A stretch of DNA of 64,000 nt from contig JAJQGJ010000024.1 of assembly GCA_021200565.1 (NCBI GenBank), forward strand, positions 20,644 through 84,643, given 5' to 3'. The notes under the pieces are model-generated. The model was not told where the DNA came from, ran no database searches, and saw only the letters and a program-made list of their open reading frames with translations. Position numbers and translations under genes: made by a program. Source of the DNA: Oscillospiraceae bacterium (lineage in GTDB: Bacteria; Bacillota; Clostridia; Oscillospirales; Ruminococcaceae). Shown piece after piece: positions 63,551-64,000 of the stretch (positions are counted from its first letter, which is position 1; every line of letters begins with the position of its first letter).

Positions 63551-63563
63551 TATCGACTCAAGG

Positions 63564-63592
63564 AAGAAGCCTGAAATATGGCTTCTTTTTTT
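63564..63592 (+). terminator. Terminator after rplS
   Basis: AAGAAGCC (63564-63571) with GGCTTCTT (63580-63587), then T run. Confidence 0.85.
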
Positions 63593-63705
63593 GATCTTGA
63601 AATAGGGAATGTCACCGATCCGAAAGAAATGTACGGATTTTAACATGAGTAAAACCAAGGCAAAATCAGGCTAAAAATTTCCTCGAATTTTTTGTAAAAT
63701 TCCTC

Positions 63706-63734
63706 TTGACAACTCTCTCGACATGTGGTATACT
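63706..63734 (+). promoter_or_regulatory. rRNA operon promoter P1
   Basis: TTGACA (63706-63711), 17-base spacer, TATACT (63729-63734). Followed by a GCTGTCC/GGGCAGC hairpin. Confidence 0.7.
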
Positions 63735-63824
63735 ACAAAAGCTGTCCGGGAGGGCAGCACCTCAAAGAAGCCCACAGGAGCATGAAGCTCGTGAAAAAAT
63801 TCGAAAAAAATTTGAAAAAAGGGC

Positions 63825-63853
63825 TTGACAAACGAAAGAGCTTGTGATATAAT
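63825..63853 (+). promoter_or_regulatory. rRNA operon promoter P2
   Basis: TTGACA (63825-63830), 17-base spacer, TATAAT (63848-63853), with TTGTGA before the -10. The leader to the window end is GA-rich and contains CTTGAAAATTGAACAA, the sequence type found just before 16S rRNA in Firmicutes. 16S itself is outside. Confidence 0.75.
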
Positions 63854-64000
63854 AAACGAGTTCGCTTGAGAGAGGGAACGGGGAGCGAGAAGAGAAGCGA
63901 TGGAGAGTGAGGAAACTCAGGAACCGGCTTCAGGACTCAATCCGAAAGATGGCAGCTTGAAAATTGAACAATGAAAAGAATTAAGAAAGACCCTTGAAAA

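Overview
The window is a chromosomal stretch of a Gram-positive Firmicute of the class Clostridia, most likely a Ruminococcus-like member of the Oscillospiraceae/Ruminococcaceae. This rests on gene order typical of Clostridia and Bacilli (infC-rpmI-rplT; smc-ftsY; nadD-yqeK-LCP-rsfS-leuS; yicC-remA-gmk-rpoZ-priA-def-fmt-rsmB-rlmN-prpC-prkC-rsgA-spoVM), sigma-A promoters with 17-base spacers, a SAM riboswitch, a GH10 xylanase lipoprotein and surface proteins ending in an SPxTG anchor like those of ruminococci. A 28-codon spoVM gene and a SpoIVFB-like protease suggest an endospore former, or a recent descendant of one.

Layout. 1-2335: 3' part of addA. 2356-4557: infC-rpmI-rplT behind a leader with an attenuator, with infC probably starting at ATA, then an rRNA methyltransferase. 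4577-9255: dprA, topA, trmFO. 9257-18577: plsX, rnc, a radical SAM gene, smc, ftsY and two consecutive fusion genes (RdgB-YhbY, NadD-YqeK). 18612-25826: a divergent LCP protein, rsfS, leuS, rpsU (57 codons plus stop, with a structured leader), yqeG, an endonuclease IV-like gene, an aminopeptidase P and efp. 25879-31797: a His/Asp-rich protein, a RibU-like transporter, a GH13 enzyme, ilvA, SAM riboswitch-metK and a ComEA-like protein. 31882-40640: tRNA-Thr, an AI-2E family permease, pcrA, DUF4364, yfbR, a CDF transporter, DUF3810 and a xylanase.

40680-46152 is an accessory island. It holds a BrnT/BrnA toxin-antitoxin pair, four paralogous secreted SPxTG-anchored proteins, and two copies of a PIN-domain gene with a small partner gene, interleaved with the last two surface genes. 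The four surface genes share an almost identical promoter, a short leader with two mutually exclusive hairpins, the signal peptide and the anchor, while their central domains differ. Five of the six genes or pairs that end in this surface/PIN array share one terminator type, and in both PIN partner genes the stop codon lies in the terminator loop. This island is the most likely place for an undescribed system.

46285-62949: asnS, degV, an HD hydrolase, then the long conserved housekeeping operon from yicC to rsgA, spoVM and a spoIVFB-like gene. 63016-63592: rplS with a probable leader and terminator. The window ends in two tandem consensus promoters and a leader resembling that of an rRNA operon, with 16S rRNA expected just beyond the right edge.
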